DNA from: an uncultured Candidatus Actinomarina sp.
GTDB lineage: Bacteria > Actinomycetota > Acidimicrobiia > Actinomarinales > Actinomarinaceae
Assembly: GCA_902521955.1 (NCBI GenBank)
Contig: CABYTP010000007.1
Coordinates: 1-43,929 of the forward strand
Direction: 5' to 3'
Length of the DNA stretch: 43,929 nt
Positions 25,078-33,351 of this stretch are shown here, piece by piece. Made by a program: the position numbers and the translations under genes. The notes beneath the pieces were generated by a model. It worked only from the letters and a program-made list of their open reading frames with translations. It did not search any database and had not been told where the DNA came from. The first letter of the stretch is position 1. Every line of letters begins with the position of its first letter.

Positions 25078-26535
25078 ATGCTTAAAATAATTCTATTTAT
25101 CAGTGGAGGTCTTTTACCCGTTCTTGGAATATCGTTACTTCCATCAATGATCCATGCTTATGTAAATAAAACAACGGACTATGCCAACTCGCTACTTTTT
25201 TTATTTTTATCATCAATACTTATTTCATATTTAATTAGAAAATATATTAGTCCTGCTCGCCAACTTAATACGATACAAGGGTTTGGAGCTGTAGGTCTAT
25301 CATGGATTCTTTTATCCTTGTTTGGTACATTTCCTTATATATTTTCAAATATCAATTTAAGCTATGTAGATATCCTGTTCGAGACAATTTCTGGTTTAAC
25401 GACAACTGGCTCTTCGGTAATTACTAATGTAGAATCAGTTGATAAATCTCTTCTTATTTGGAGGTCCACTACTCAATGGCTTGGTGGTATGGGCATAATC
25501 GTGTTAACAATAACAGTACTGCCATTAATTGGCTCTGGAGGCATAAACCTATTTAAAGCAGAATCTCCCGGTCCTTCAGCAGATAGGCTAACTCCAAAGT
25601 TTAAAGATACAGCAAAATTATTGTGGATAGTTTATATTTCATTAACAATTATTGAAACTGTGCTTTTATTCGTTTCTGGTTTGACATTATTTGACTCTTT
25701 TAATCACTCTTTAACAACACTCTCTACTGGAGGGTTTAGTACATTTAATTCATCTGTAAGTAATTTTTCTCAACAAAGTAAAGCAATCATCAACGTATTT
25801 ATGTACCTTGCTGGAATTTCATTTATATTACTCTTGAGAACTTTTAGATCTCGTAGTTTAAAGGATTTTTATAAAAGTACTGAATTTAAATTCTATACAT
25901 CTATTGTGATTACGAGTTCAGCAATATTTTTTGTTAAAACATATTCTATTTCAACTGGAATTGGTGAAGCAATAAACAGTGCTTTTTTTACATCTTTAGC
26001 TCTAATTACAACTACTGGCTTTACAAATTTAAATTATGAAGATTGGAATATTAATTATAGAACTTATATTCTAGGTCTGATGTTTTTAGGTGGTATGGCT
26101 GGATCAACAGCTGGAGGTATAAAAACAATAAGAGTGATAGCTTTACTAAAATCAGTCAGAAACGAGATTAGAAAAATATTTTACCCCAACGCCATATTTA
26201 AAATAAGAATGTCGAAATCAATTTTGCCAGAAAAAATGATTGAATCTGTTCAAACTTTCTTTATTCTATATGTTGCTATTTTTGTCATGGGAACCTTTGC
26301 TTTAAGTATTTCTATTAACACATTTGGTAATGCTATTTCTTTTGAGGGGGTTTTAAGTGCTGTTGCATCAGCAATGAATAATATAGGTCCTGGCCTAGCT
26401 GAAATTGGACCAGTAGAAAACTACTACTTTCTTGACAATACCTCAAAAGTTATTTTAAGTATTTTGATGGTTATTGGAAGGCTGGAAATCTTTCCAATAG
26501 CAATACTTCTATATAAAAAGACTTGGAAATCTTAA
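25078..26535 (+). CDS. trkH: Trk potassium uptake channel subunit TrkH
   Basis: 485-residue membrane protein with the four pore-loop repeats of the SKT family: LTTTGSSV, LSTGGFSTF, ITTTGFTNL and AMNNIGPGL. GGMAGSTAGGIKT, before the last pore unit, is also typical. It passes K+ across the cytoplasmic membrane and works with TrkA. ATG 25078 follows trkA by 6 nt. The stop overlaps the convergent nadD stop by 4 nt, leaving no room for a separate terminator. Confidence 0.96.
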   Translation: MLKIILFISGGLLPVLGISLLPSMIHAYVNKTTDYANSLLFLFLSSILISYLIRKYISPARQLNTIQGFGAVGLSWILLSLFGTFPYIFSNINLSYVDILFETISGLTTTGSSVITNVESVDKSLLIWRSTTQWLGGMGIIVLTITVLPLIGSGGINLFKAESPGPSADRLTPKFKDTAKLLWIVYISLTIIETVLLFVSGLTLFDSFNHSLTTLSTGGFSTFNSSVSNFSQQSKAIINVFMYLAGISFILLLRTFRSRSLKDFYKSTEFKFYTSIVITSSAIFFVKTYSISTGIGEAINSAFFTSLALITTTGFTNLNYEDWNINYRTYILGLMFLGGMAGSTAGGIKTIRVIALLKSVRNEIRKIFYPNAIFKIRMSKSILPEKMIESVQTFFILYVAIFVMGTFALSISINTFGNAISFEGVLSAVASAMNNIGPGLAEIGPVENYYFLDNTSKVILSILMVIGRLEIFPIAILLYKKTWKS

Positions 26536-27095
26536 TATACTGATTCTTTTTGGATAAATTGAATAACATTCTCAGGCAAATGTTCTGATAAACTTTTATT
26601 ATTTATAATTAAGCTTCTGATTTCGGTAGAACTAATGTCTAACTCTTTCCCAGAGATTGTATAGTAATCAAATGGAAAATGTTCTTCAATTTGGATGGTG
26701 CCAATATCACGTCTTGGAGCAATCAAAAATTGTACAAAATTATCTAAAATTTCATAATTGTGCCAAGACTTAATTCCTAATGCAGCATCAGCACCTAATA
26801 TGAAAAACGAACAATTTTTATCTAAGCCTAGCTTTTTTAATGTATTTGCAGTATAAGTAGGTTCTTCTTGATTATTCTCAATGTCACTAATTTCAAACTT
26901 ACTTTCATTATCTATTAATAAACTTGTCATCTCATATCTTTTTTCATAAGAGACAGGGCTATCTTTTTGCCAGGAAAAACCAGCAGGAATAAAAAGTACT
27001 TTATCAAGATTAAACTGATTTAAAGATCTATAAGCTATTTCTCTATGCGCAAAATGTGGAGGGTCAAATGTTCCACCAAGTATTCCTACTTTCAT
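26532..27095 (-). CDS. nadD: Nicotinate-mononucleotide adenylyltransferase
   Basis: 187 residues. GILGGTFDPPHFAHREIA holds the nucleotidyltransferase H-x-x-H site, followed by VLFIPAG and the C-terminal DISSTEIRS signature. It makes deamido-NAD from nicotinate mononucleotide and ATP. ATG 27095 overlaps the stop of the VWA gene by 1 nt (TAATG). In relatives nadD commonly follows proA; here moxR and the VWA gene lie between. Confidence 0.95.
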   Translation of the reverse strand: MKVGILGGTFDPPHFAHREIAYRSLNQFNLDKVLFIPAGFSWQKDSPVSYEKRYEMTSLLIDNESKFEISDIENNQEEPTYTANTLKKLGLDKNCSFFILGADAALGIKSWHNYEILDNFVQFLIAPRRDIGTIQIEEHFPFDYYTISGKELDISSTEIRSLIINNKSLSEHLPENVIQFIQKESVY

Positions 27096-28444
27096 TACTT
27101 AATAACCTTTTTAAAATTAATATTTTCAATAAATTTTTTAAGTTGAATAAAATTTCTTACTTCACTATAAGACTCACATATCTTTTGAAAATCCATAAAC
27201 CTGCTATCCCCAGTATTCCAATACTGTTGTCGCTCTGGATTCATCCAATATATATTATCAAAAGACTTTGATAGTTTGGTTATAGTTTCTTCAGATATCG
27301 ATCTATAGTTATTTCTAGCATCACCAATCACAAGTAAGGAATTGTTTGAGGAATTTACAATTTTTTTATTCAATATCAACTCATCAAATGAACGTTGATA
27401 ATCGGAGTGGCCATCTGCTTTTACAAAACTATTCCAATTATTTAAGATACTTTTAATATTATTAATTTTCATTTTTTGCAAATCTTTTGTAATTTCAGTT
27501 AGGCCATCAATAAATACAAAAGCTTTTACAGATCTGAATCTTTGAACTATTCCAAACAATAAAGTCAATCCAAACAATGAGTAAAGAGCCATTGAGCCAC
27601 TTATGTCACATAATAAAATCAATCTTGGCTTCTTTTTAACTCTTGGCTTAAAAACTGTTTTGTATAAAGAACCACCATTTTGTAAAGACTTTCTAATAGT
27701 CTTTCTGAGATTTAACTTACCTTTAGATAGAGAATTAGAGTGTTTAATAAATTTATTAGCCAACATCATTCCAAGAATCTTTGTTTCTTTTAGTAGTTTA
27801 TTTCTCTCATCATTGTCTGTATATAAAAAATCTGTTTCTTCGAGATTTTCTTTTTGGCTTAAGTCGTTTGGTATATATGATTCTTTAAATTGATTTCTCA
27901 TCTCCTGAATGAGTTCAAGTAACTTCATATCTAAATTACTAGTATAGTTATCTTTGTTTTGGCTATTAACAATCTCGTCAAGTTCTGTATCAAATGAAAT
28001 ATTGAAAAAAGAAATCTCATTTTCATAAAACTGAGATTTCTTAATCTGGTTTAACCAATACATATTTGAAACTGGTCTACTAAAATCAATTTCACCAAAA
28101 TTGCTGAGGATGTCCTTGGATATGTCTTGAAACCTAGTTTTTAAATCATCTGCATTCTTATTGAAATAATTTTTATCGTTGTATTCATCTAAAGTTATGA
28201 ACTCACGGTCTTCCTGCTTTACAACATGTCCAAAATACTGGAAGATTAAATCTTTTAACTTATCTTTTTCAATCTTATTAGTTGGTAATAAATGGTACAT
28301 AATTTGTAATTCATTACTAACCTCCTTAAAGTCTTGCATATTTAAATAATTTATTAAATCACTAAATCTTTCAGACGGAAATTGTAAATTGTTTTGTTTA
28401 CAAATTGATGAAAAATTTATTACTTCATCAGTTTGTAAATTCAT
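27095..28444 (-). CDS. CoxE-like VWA-domain protein
   Basis: 449 residues. The N-terminal 260 residues are helical, charged and not recognised. The C-terminal VWA domain begins PRLILLCDISGSM with the metal site D280, S282 and S284, followed by VKAFVFIDGLTEI and LLVIGDARNN. That layout matches CoxE/YehP-type VWA proteins, which pair with MoxR AAA+ ATPases and are thought to act as chaperones for metal insertion or complex remodelling. No signal peptide or membrane helix is seen, so it is probably cytoplasmic. It overlaps moxR by 17 nt. The client is unknown, and no oxidase or dehydrogenase genes lie nearby. Confidence 0.85.
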   Translation of the reverse strand: MNLQTDEVINFSSICKQNNLQFPSERFSDLINYLNMQDFKEVSNELQIMYHLLPTNKIEKDKLKDLIFQYFGHVVKQEDREFITLDEYNDKNYFNKNADDLKTRFQDISKDILSNFGEIDFSRPVSNMYWLNQIKKSQFYENEISFFNISFDTELDEIVNSQNKDNYTSNLDMKLLELIQEMRNQFKESYIPNDLSQKENLEETDFLYTDNDERNKLLKETKILGMMLANKFIKHSNSLSKGKLNLRKTIRKSLQNGGSLYKTVFKPRVKKKPRLILLCDISGSMALYSLFGLTLLFGIVQRFRSVKAFVFIDGLTEITKDLQKMKINNIKSILNNWNSFVKADGHSDYQRSFDELILNKKIVNSSNNSLLVIGDARNNYRSISEETITKLSKSFDNIYWMNPERQQYWNTGDSRFMDFQKICESYSEVRNFIQLKKFIENINFKKVIK

Positions 28445-29255
28445 TGTCTTGTTTTATTTTTTCTATGTATATAGCTTGATCATCATTGTCTTTAATCAAA
28501 ATTCCAATATTAGAATCTAGCTGATCGTAATTATTTTCATGATTATATTTTACCCATTCAACTGTTTCGATTAAAGATGGAGGTTTGTTTAAATTAAGTT
28601 TTCTTAGAAATGCACTAAAAAGTGAGTATTTCTTAGCTTTGTCTTCAGAAATTGAATCTACATTATTTAATATAACCTTTGTCTCTATCTCAACAGATGG
28701 GTAATCTAGATAAAAATAAATACACCTTCTTCTCAAAGCTTCAGATAATTCCCTTGTTGCATTTGAAGTTAAAATTGTTAAATTATTCTTCTTGCCAACA
28801 ATAGTTCCAAGTTCAGGAATAGTTACTTGATTTTCAGCTAAAACTTCTAAAAGTAAAGCTTCAAATTCCTCATCTGATCTATCAATTTCATCAACTAAGA
28901 AAACACAATTATCATTTTTTATTGACTGCAGTATTGGTCTTTCAATTAAATAATCCTCAGTAAATAAATCTTTTTCATTTTTTTCATTTTGTATTGATAG
29001 AAGTTGTTTCTTGTAATTCCATTCGTAAATAGCTTTATCTTCATCTATGCCTTCATGACACTGAAGCCTAATTAGTTCTTTTTGAAGTAATTTAGATAAT
29101 GTTTTTGCTAAATATGTTTTTCCAGTTCCAGCGGGGCCTTCTATTAATAGCGGTTTGTTTAGAAAGATAGCAGCGTTAACTACATCTACAAGATCTTTCG
29201 TTGCAAAATAATTGTGTTTTTCAAATTCTTTAATATCAATTTTTGATAATTTCAT
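28428..29255 (-). CDS. MoxR-family AAA+ ATPase
   Basis: 275 residues. Walker A is GPAGTGKT (40-47), then LIRLQCHEGID, Walker B CVFLVDEIDRSDEEFEALLL, the sensor region ILTSNATRELSEALRRRC with the arginine finger, and a lid domain. The ELIRLQCHEGID-x-x-x-A-x-YEWNY segment is typical of the CoxD branch. These ATPases work with VWA partners to remodel protein complexes, and the VWA gene follows at once (17-nt overlap). ATG 29255 overlaps the proA stop by 4 nt (ATGA), which ties it to the proline operon. Confidence 0.93.
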   Translation of the reverse strand: MKLSKIDIKEFEKHNYFATKDLVDVVNAAIFLNKPLLIEGPAGTGKTYLAKTLSKLLQKELIRLQCHEGIDEDKAIYEWNYKKQLLSIQNEKNEKDLFTEDYLIERPILQSIKNDNCVFLVDEIDRSDEEFEALLLEVLAENQVTIPELGTIVGKKNNLTILTSNATRELSEALRRRCIYFYLDYPSVEIETKVILNNVDSISEDKAKKYSLFSAFLRKLNLNKPPSLIETVEWVKYNHENNYDQLDSNIGILIKDNDDQAIYIEKIKQDNEFTN

Positions 29256-30493
29256 TTTCTAATAGTTCCATTTCCCTTAACAACATATTTTTCTGATGTG
29301 AGAGCTTCAAGACCCATTGGGCCCCTTACGTGTAATTTTTGTGTACTAATTCCAATTTCAGCACCAAATCCAAACATTTCTCCATCTGTAAATCTTGTTG
29401 AAGCATTTACGAAAAGTACAGAGGAATCGATTGAACTTGTAAAAAGTTCAGCAGCTTCATCTGATTCAGTAAGTATAGATTCAGTGTGACCTGAAGAAAA
29501 TAGATTTATATGATTTATAGCATCATTTAAATCATCTACGACTTTAATTGCCAATTTTAAATCATGAAATTCAGTTTCATAATGCAAATCAGTCGCTTCT
29601 TCAATTTTCCCATGATTATTTACAATCTTCTTATCAAGAAATAGCTCTACATCTGCATCTAGTAATGATTGAATAATTTCCTCACCCATTTCTTTATAAA
29701 TATCATCATGAATAATGAGGGTTTCTAATGCATTACAGACTCCAGGTCTTTGTACTTTTGAATTAAGAATTATATTTATAATATCGCTTCTTTTTGCATC
29801 AGAATGTACATAAAGGTGAACATTTCCGTCTCCATCGAGGATAAAAGGGACTTTCGCATTCTCAACTAAGGCATTAATAAGACTTCTTCCGCCTCTTGGA
29901 ACAATAAGATCTATATAATCTGTCATCTGCATGAACTTAAGTGTGTCTTCACGGTCTTTACTATCTATTAGCTGAACAATGTTCTTATCTAAATTATTTT
30001 TTTGTAGTGCATTTTGGAGTGTTTGTAATATTGCTTTATTTGAATCTAAACAATAACTTGATCCGCGCAGAATAACTGCGTTACCAGATTTCAAACAAAG
30101 TCCAGAAACATCGCTAGTAACATTTGGCCTTGCCTCATAGATAACTCCAATAACCCCAAATGGGTTTCTTACTTTACTAATTGATAAACCATCATCTGAC
30201 ATCCACTCTTTCGTGATCTCACCCACTGGATCAGGCAGAGGAATAATTTTCCTCAATCCATTAGACATTCCTAATATTCGCTCTTCATTTAAAGTTAATC
30301 GATCAATTAATGCAGTAGAAAGATCTAGTTCTTTTGAATTTTCTAAATCTAGTTTGTTAGAAGTGAGTATGCTGTCTTTGTTATTTATCAACTCTTGGGA
30401 CATGTCATAAAGAACTGTGTTCTTTTCTTCAGTGCTCAATCTTGCAATGACTTTAGATGCTTTTTGAGCATTAATTCCAATTTCATTAAACAT
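29252..30493 (-). CDS. proA: Gamma-glutamyl phosphate reductase
   Basis: 413 residues, full length. EARPNVTSDVSGLCLKSGNA is the ProA cofactor-region signature; VPRGGRSLI and QRPGVCNALETLIIH, with the catalytic Cys, follow. FGFGAEIGISTQKLHVRGPM ends the family pattern. It reduces gamma-glutamyl phosphate to glutamate semialdehyde with NADPH, the second step of proline synthesis. ATG 30493 lies 39 nt after the proB stop, with no strong Shine-Dalgarno. It overlaps moxR by 4 nt. Confidence 0.97.
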   Translation of the reverse strand: MFNEIGINAQKASKVIARLSTEEKNTVLYDMSQELINNKDSILTSNKLDLENSKELDLSTALIDRLTLNEERILGMSNGLRKIIPLPDPVGEITKEWMSDDGLSISKVRNPFGVIGVIYEARPNVTSDVSGLCLKSGNAVILRGSSYCLDSNKAILQTLQNALQKNNLDKNIVQLIDSKDREDTLKFMQMTDYIDLIVPRGGRSLINALVENAKVPFILDGDGNVHLYVHSDAKRSDIINIILNSKVQRPGVCNALETLIIHDDIYKEMGEEIIQSLLDADVELFLDKKIVNNHGKIEEATDLHYETEFHDLKLAIKVVDDLNDAINHINLFSSGHTESILTESDEAAELFTSSIDSSVLFVNASTRFTDGEMFGFGAEIGISTQKLHVRGPMGLEALTSEKYVVKGNGTIRK

Positions 30494-30532
30494 ATGTAAA
30501 GGTTAATTAAGATTTCTTATTAGTAAAATTAT

Positions 30533-31579
30533 TTACAAAATAATTAAATCATCTTTATGAATTAAAACCCCATTTTTATTTTTATCATCTGAAGCTATTT
30601 TAGCTAAGCCCTTTGCGACTACATTTTTGTCAAAAACTATTTCCAAACCATCATTAATGTTAAACTTTTTATCAACATCAATGACTCCAGAATATAGGAG
30701 TGAAGCATCGTTCTTTAAGGCAGAGTACGCTCCTTCATCTATAGTGACCCTTGAAATTGGTCGCATTCCATATGCAATCCACAATTTTTTTAATCTTATT
30801 TTATTTTCTGATTCTAAAATTAATGTTCCTACTTGTTCTCCATTTATAGCCTTTGTAATATTTTCCTCTGACCAAGAAATAATTTGAGTTGGTATACCAG
30901 AAAATCCTGCCATTTGAGCTGCCATTATTTTTGTTGAAAAACCTCCTTGGCCTTCACCGTGTTCAGATATGGGAATAAGATCAGTGAGTTGTGATGAATC
31001 GTATTGAATAAAATCAATTACTTTTGCTTCAGAATTTTTATCAGGATTAAAATCATACAAGCCTTCTTTATTAGTAATAATCAAAAGCTTTGATGCATTT
31101 ACAATAATTGACACTATAGCTGACAAACGATCGTTATCACCAAATTTTAATTCCTCAGTAGCAACAATATCGTTTTCATTGATAACTGGAATTATATTTT
31201 GAGATAATAACTCATTTAAAGCTTGGGTGGTGTTGATGAATTGTTCTCTATCATCAATGAGATTCTTTGTAATCAAGACTTGTGCAATTTTTAAATTATA
31301 TTTAGAAAATATTGTTTGATATTCATTAATTAACTTTATCTGTCCAACAGAGGATGCTACTTGTAGTTTCTTCATTGAGGTCGGTCTAGATTTATAATCT
31401 AACTCATATGCTCCTAAGCTTACAGCTCCAGAAGTAACAATTACGAAATTATGAGATTCTTGGAGTTCTTTAATTTTCTGAGCTAGAGAAATAACAATAG
31501 CTTCCATGAGTTTTCCCTCTCTGATTAAGGAAGTAGTTCCTATTTTTATAACAACTGTTTTTTTATTTTTTGTATTCAA
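30533..31579 (-). CDS. proB: Glutamate 5-kinase with PUA domain
   Basis: 348 residues. The amino-acid kinase domain shows VVIKIGTTSL, VTSGAVSLGA, PVINENDIVA, FGDNDRLSA and GEGQGGFSTKIMAA. The C-terminal PUA domain (about 270-348) has IDEGAYSALKNDASLLYSGV. It phosphorylates glutamate, the committed and proline-inhibited step of proline synthesis. The start is TTG at 31579 inside the end of obg (17-nt overlap); no better start precedes the conserved first strand. Confidence 0.95.
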   Translation of the reverse strand: MNTKNKKTVVIKIGTTSLIREGKLMEAIVISLAQKIKELQESHNFVIVTSGAVSLGAYELDYKSRPTSMKKLQVASSVGQIKLINEYQTIFSKYNLKIAQVLITKNLIDDREQFINTTQALNELLSQNIIPVINENDIVATEELKFGDNDRLSAIVSIIVNASKLLIITNKEGLYDFNPDKNSEAKVIDFIQYDSSQLTDLIPISEHGEGQGGFSTKIMAAQMAGFSGIPTQIISWSEENITKAINGEQVGTLILESENKIRLKKLWIAYGMRPISRVTIDEGAYSALKNDASLLYSGVIDVDKKFNINDGLEIVFDKNVVAKGLAKIASDDKNKNGVLIHKDDLIIL

Positions 31580-32762
31580 ACTCTAAGTTTCCTAACACTA
31601 CGATATCACCATTTTGTATACCTTCGTCTTGAAGCATTTGAGGTAGTGGAGACTTTTCATACCTATAAAAAATTTCATTATTTACTTCCTCACTACTTCC
31701 TGATAGGCCAATTATATATTCAACAGCTGAACCAGTACATATAAACTTATTTTCTTCAAAAAAGATATTCAAATCGTCATCATTAATTGTTATTTTTTGA
31801 AAATCTTCATAAATTCTTTCAAACCCTTCATTGTATATTTCTTCAATATTTTTAATAAGATTATCTAATCCTCCACCTTCAAGTGCGGAAATATATTTAT
31901 AATTTTTATCATCTTTCTCTATAGAATCAGATTTATTTACAACTTTCACAACTGGAATTTTGCAAAGACTTTTATCAAATTCCTCGATTTCATTAAATAG
32001 CAAACTGATTTGATCGTCCAGTGAATATTTATCATTTAGCGGATCTAACAAATAAACTATAATTTTTGTATTTCTTAAATGTTTAAGAACTTTTTTACCC
32101 ATCCCCACACCTTCAGATGCACCCTTGATTAGTCCGGGTAGATCACAAATTGTTAATTTAAAGTTAGAATTATTCAAGATGCCAAGGTTTGGTGTAATGG
32201 TAGTAAATTCATAATCACCAATCTTTGCTTTAGAGTTTGTTAATTGGGATATAAGTGTACTCTTACCAGCATTAGGTAGACCAATTATTGCTAAGTCAGA
32301 ATAGATAGAGTAAACAAGTTTTATATCTAATTTTTGTCTTTTCTGACCTTGTTCACAAATTTGTGGATTAGGATTTCTTTTAGAAATTAGGTCAAAATTA
32401 CCTCTTCCTGGTCTTGAACCATTAATGACGGTATATGTTGAGCCATTCTCGTGTAAATCTGCATGAAGATTATTTTCAACAAAAACTTGTGTACCACTTG
32501 GTACTTCTATAACTAGATCTTCACCATTTTTTCCATTTTGATAATTTTTATTACCATCAGTCCCATTTTCTGCCTTAAGTGAACTGTTTGAAATTATATG
32601 AGAAAGATCATGTAAATCAGTGATTACTTTTATCTTTACTGAGCCGCCTGTGCCTCCAGATCCACCATTTGGGGATGACTTTGCTGAGGTATTTTTAAAA
32701 CTTACTGATCCTGAACCACCAGCTCCAGAAAGAACTGTTAAATTGATTTCATCAACGAACAT
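31563..32762 (-). CDS. obg: GTPase Obg/CgtA
   Basis: 399 residues in three domains. The glycine-rich Obg fold (1-155) has GGSGGTGGS and PSGTQVFVE. The G domain has GLPNAGKSTLISQLT (G1), TTITPNLG (G2), DLPGLIKGASEG (G3) and NKSD (G4). The C-terminal OCT domain (about 330-399) is present, as in actinobacterial and firmicute Obg. Obg binds the 50S subunit and links ribosome assembly to stress signals. ATG 32762 starts 4 nt after the rpmA stop, with no strong Shine-Dalgarno. rplU-rpmA-obg is a conserved operon. Confidence 0.97.
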   Translation of the reverse strand: MFVDEINLTVLSGAGGSGSVSFKNTSAKSSPNGGSGGTGGSVKIKVITDLHDLSHIISNSSLKAENGTDGNKNYQNGKNGEDLVIEVPSGTQVFVENNLHADLHENGSTYTVINGSRPGRGNFDLISKRNPNPQICEQGQKRQKLDIKLVYSIYSDLAIIGLPNAGKSTLISQLTNSKAKIGDYEFTTITPNLGILNNSNFKLTICDLPGLIKGASEGVGMGKKVLKHLRNTKIIVYLLDPLNDKYSLDDQISLLFNEIEEFDKSLCKIPVVKVVNKSDSIEKDDKNYKYISALEGGGLDNLIKNIEEIYNEGFERIYEDFQKITINDDDLNIFFEENKFICTGSAVEYIIGLSGSSEEVNNEIFYRYEKSPLPQMLQDEGIQNGDIVVLGNLEFEYKK

Positions 32763-32766
32763 GAGT

Positions 32767-33018
32767 TCATTGCGGAATTACATTAATTAATTTTCGCCCA
32801 TTCCTAGTTGAAAACTTAATAACACCATCTGCCTTTGCAAATAAAGTGTCATCTCCACCTTTAGAAACATTTTCACCTGGGTGAATTTTAGTGCCTCTTT
32901 GTCTTACAACAATAGAGCCAGCAGTAATTTTTTCTCCATCATAAACTTTTGTTCCAAGTCGTTTGGACTCTGAATCTCTTCCGTTCCTTGTTGAACCACC
33001 CGCTTTAGTTTTTGACAT
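32767..33018 (-). CDS. rpmA: 50S ribosomal protein L27
   Basis: 83 residues. The N-terminal tail [18 protein letters not shown] reaches the peptidyl-transferase centre in known ribosomes. [20 protein letters not shown] and [12 protein letters not shown] complete the L27 pattern. There is no cleavable N-terminal extension of the kind seen in Firmicutes. ATG 33018 overlaps the rplU stop by 1 nt. Confidence 0.97.
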   Translation of the reverse strand: MSKTKAGGSTRNGRDSESKRLGTKVYDGEKITAGSIVVRQRGTKIHPGENVSKGGDDTLFAKADGVIKFSTRNGRKLINVIPQ

Positions 33019-33344
33019 TACTCCTCCTCACTACCTTCAAGGCCTGCGATGTTTTTTATTTCAATAATCCTATTATCTTCTCTGTAGCCCATGCGTCTTC
33101 TATTTCCTGTTTTATTTTTATATTGAAAAATACGAATCTTTTTTGATTTAGTCTGATCTAGAAGCTCAATTTCAACTTTAAAATTTTTAAGTTCCTTTTC
33201 TTCAGTAACTATTTGCCCTTTCCTTGGGCTAACTAAAATTGGGGTTAGTGATGTTTCTGAAAAGCTATTAGAAACAAGTAATTTATCCCCAATACTAACT
33301 CTCTCTTGAGAAGAACCAATTTTTATAACAGCATATTTACTCAT
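33018..33344 (-). CDS. rplU: 50S ribosomal protein L21
   Basis: 108 residues. The C-terminal [19 protein letters not shown] matches the L21 RNA-binding end (usual form R-R-K-x-GHRQ). The N-terminal strand reads [16 protein letters not shown], where most L21 proteins have GGKQY in place of GSSQE; this is an unusual change at a very conserved place. L21 is an early 50S assembly protein contacting 23S rRNA. Its identity is secured by rpmA and obg downstream. It lies 7 nt after the rne stop. Confidence 0.92.
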   Translation of the reverse strand: MSKYAVIKIGSSQERVSIGDKLLVSNSFSETSLTPILVSPRKGQIVTEEKELKNFKVEIELLDQTKSKKIRIFQYKNKTGNRRRMGYREDNRIIEIKNIAGLEGSEEE

Positions 33345-33351
33345 AACTCAA

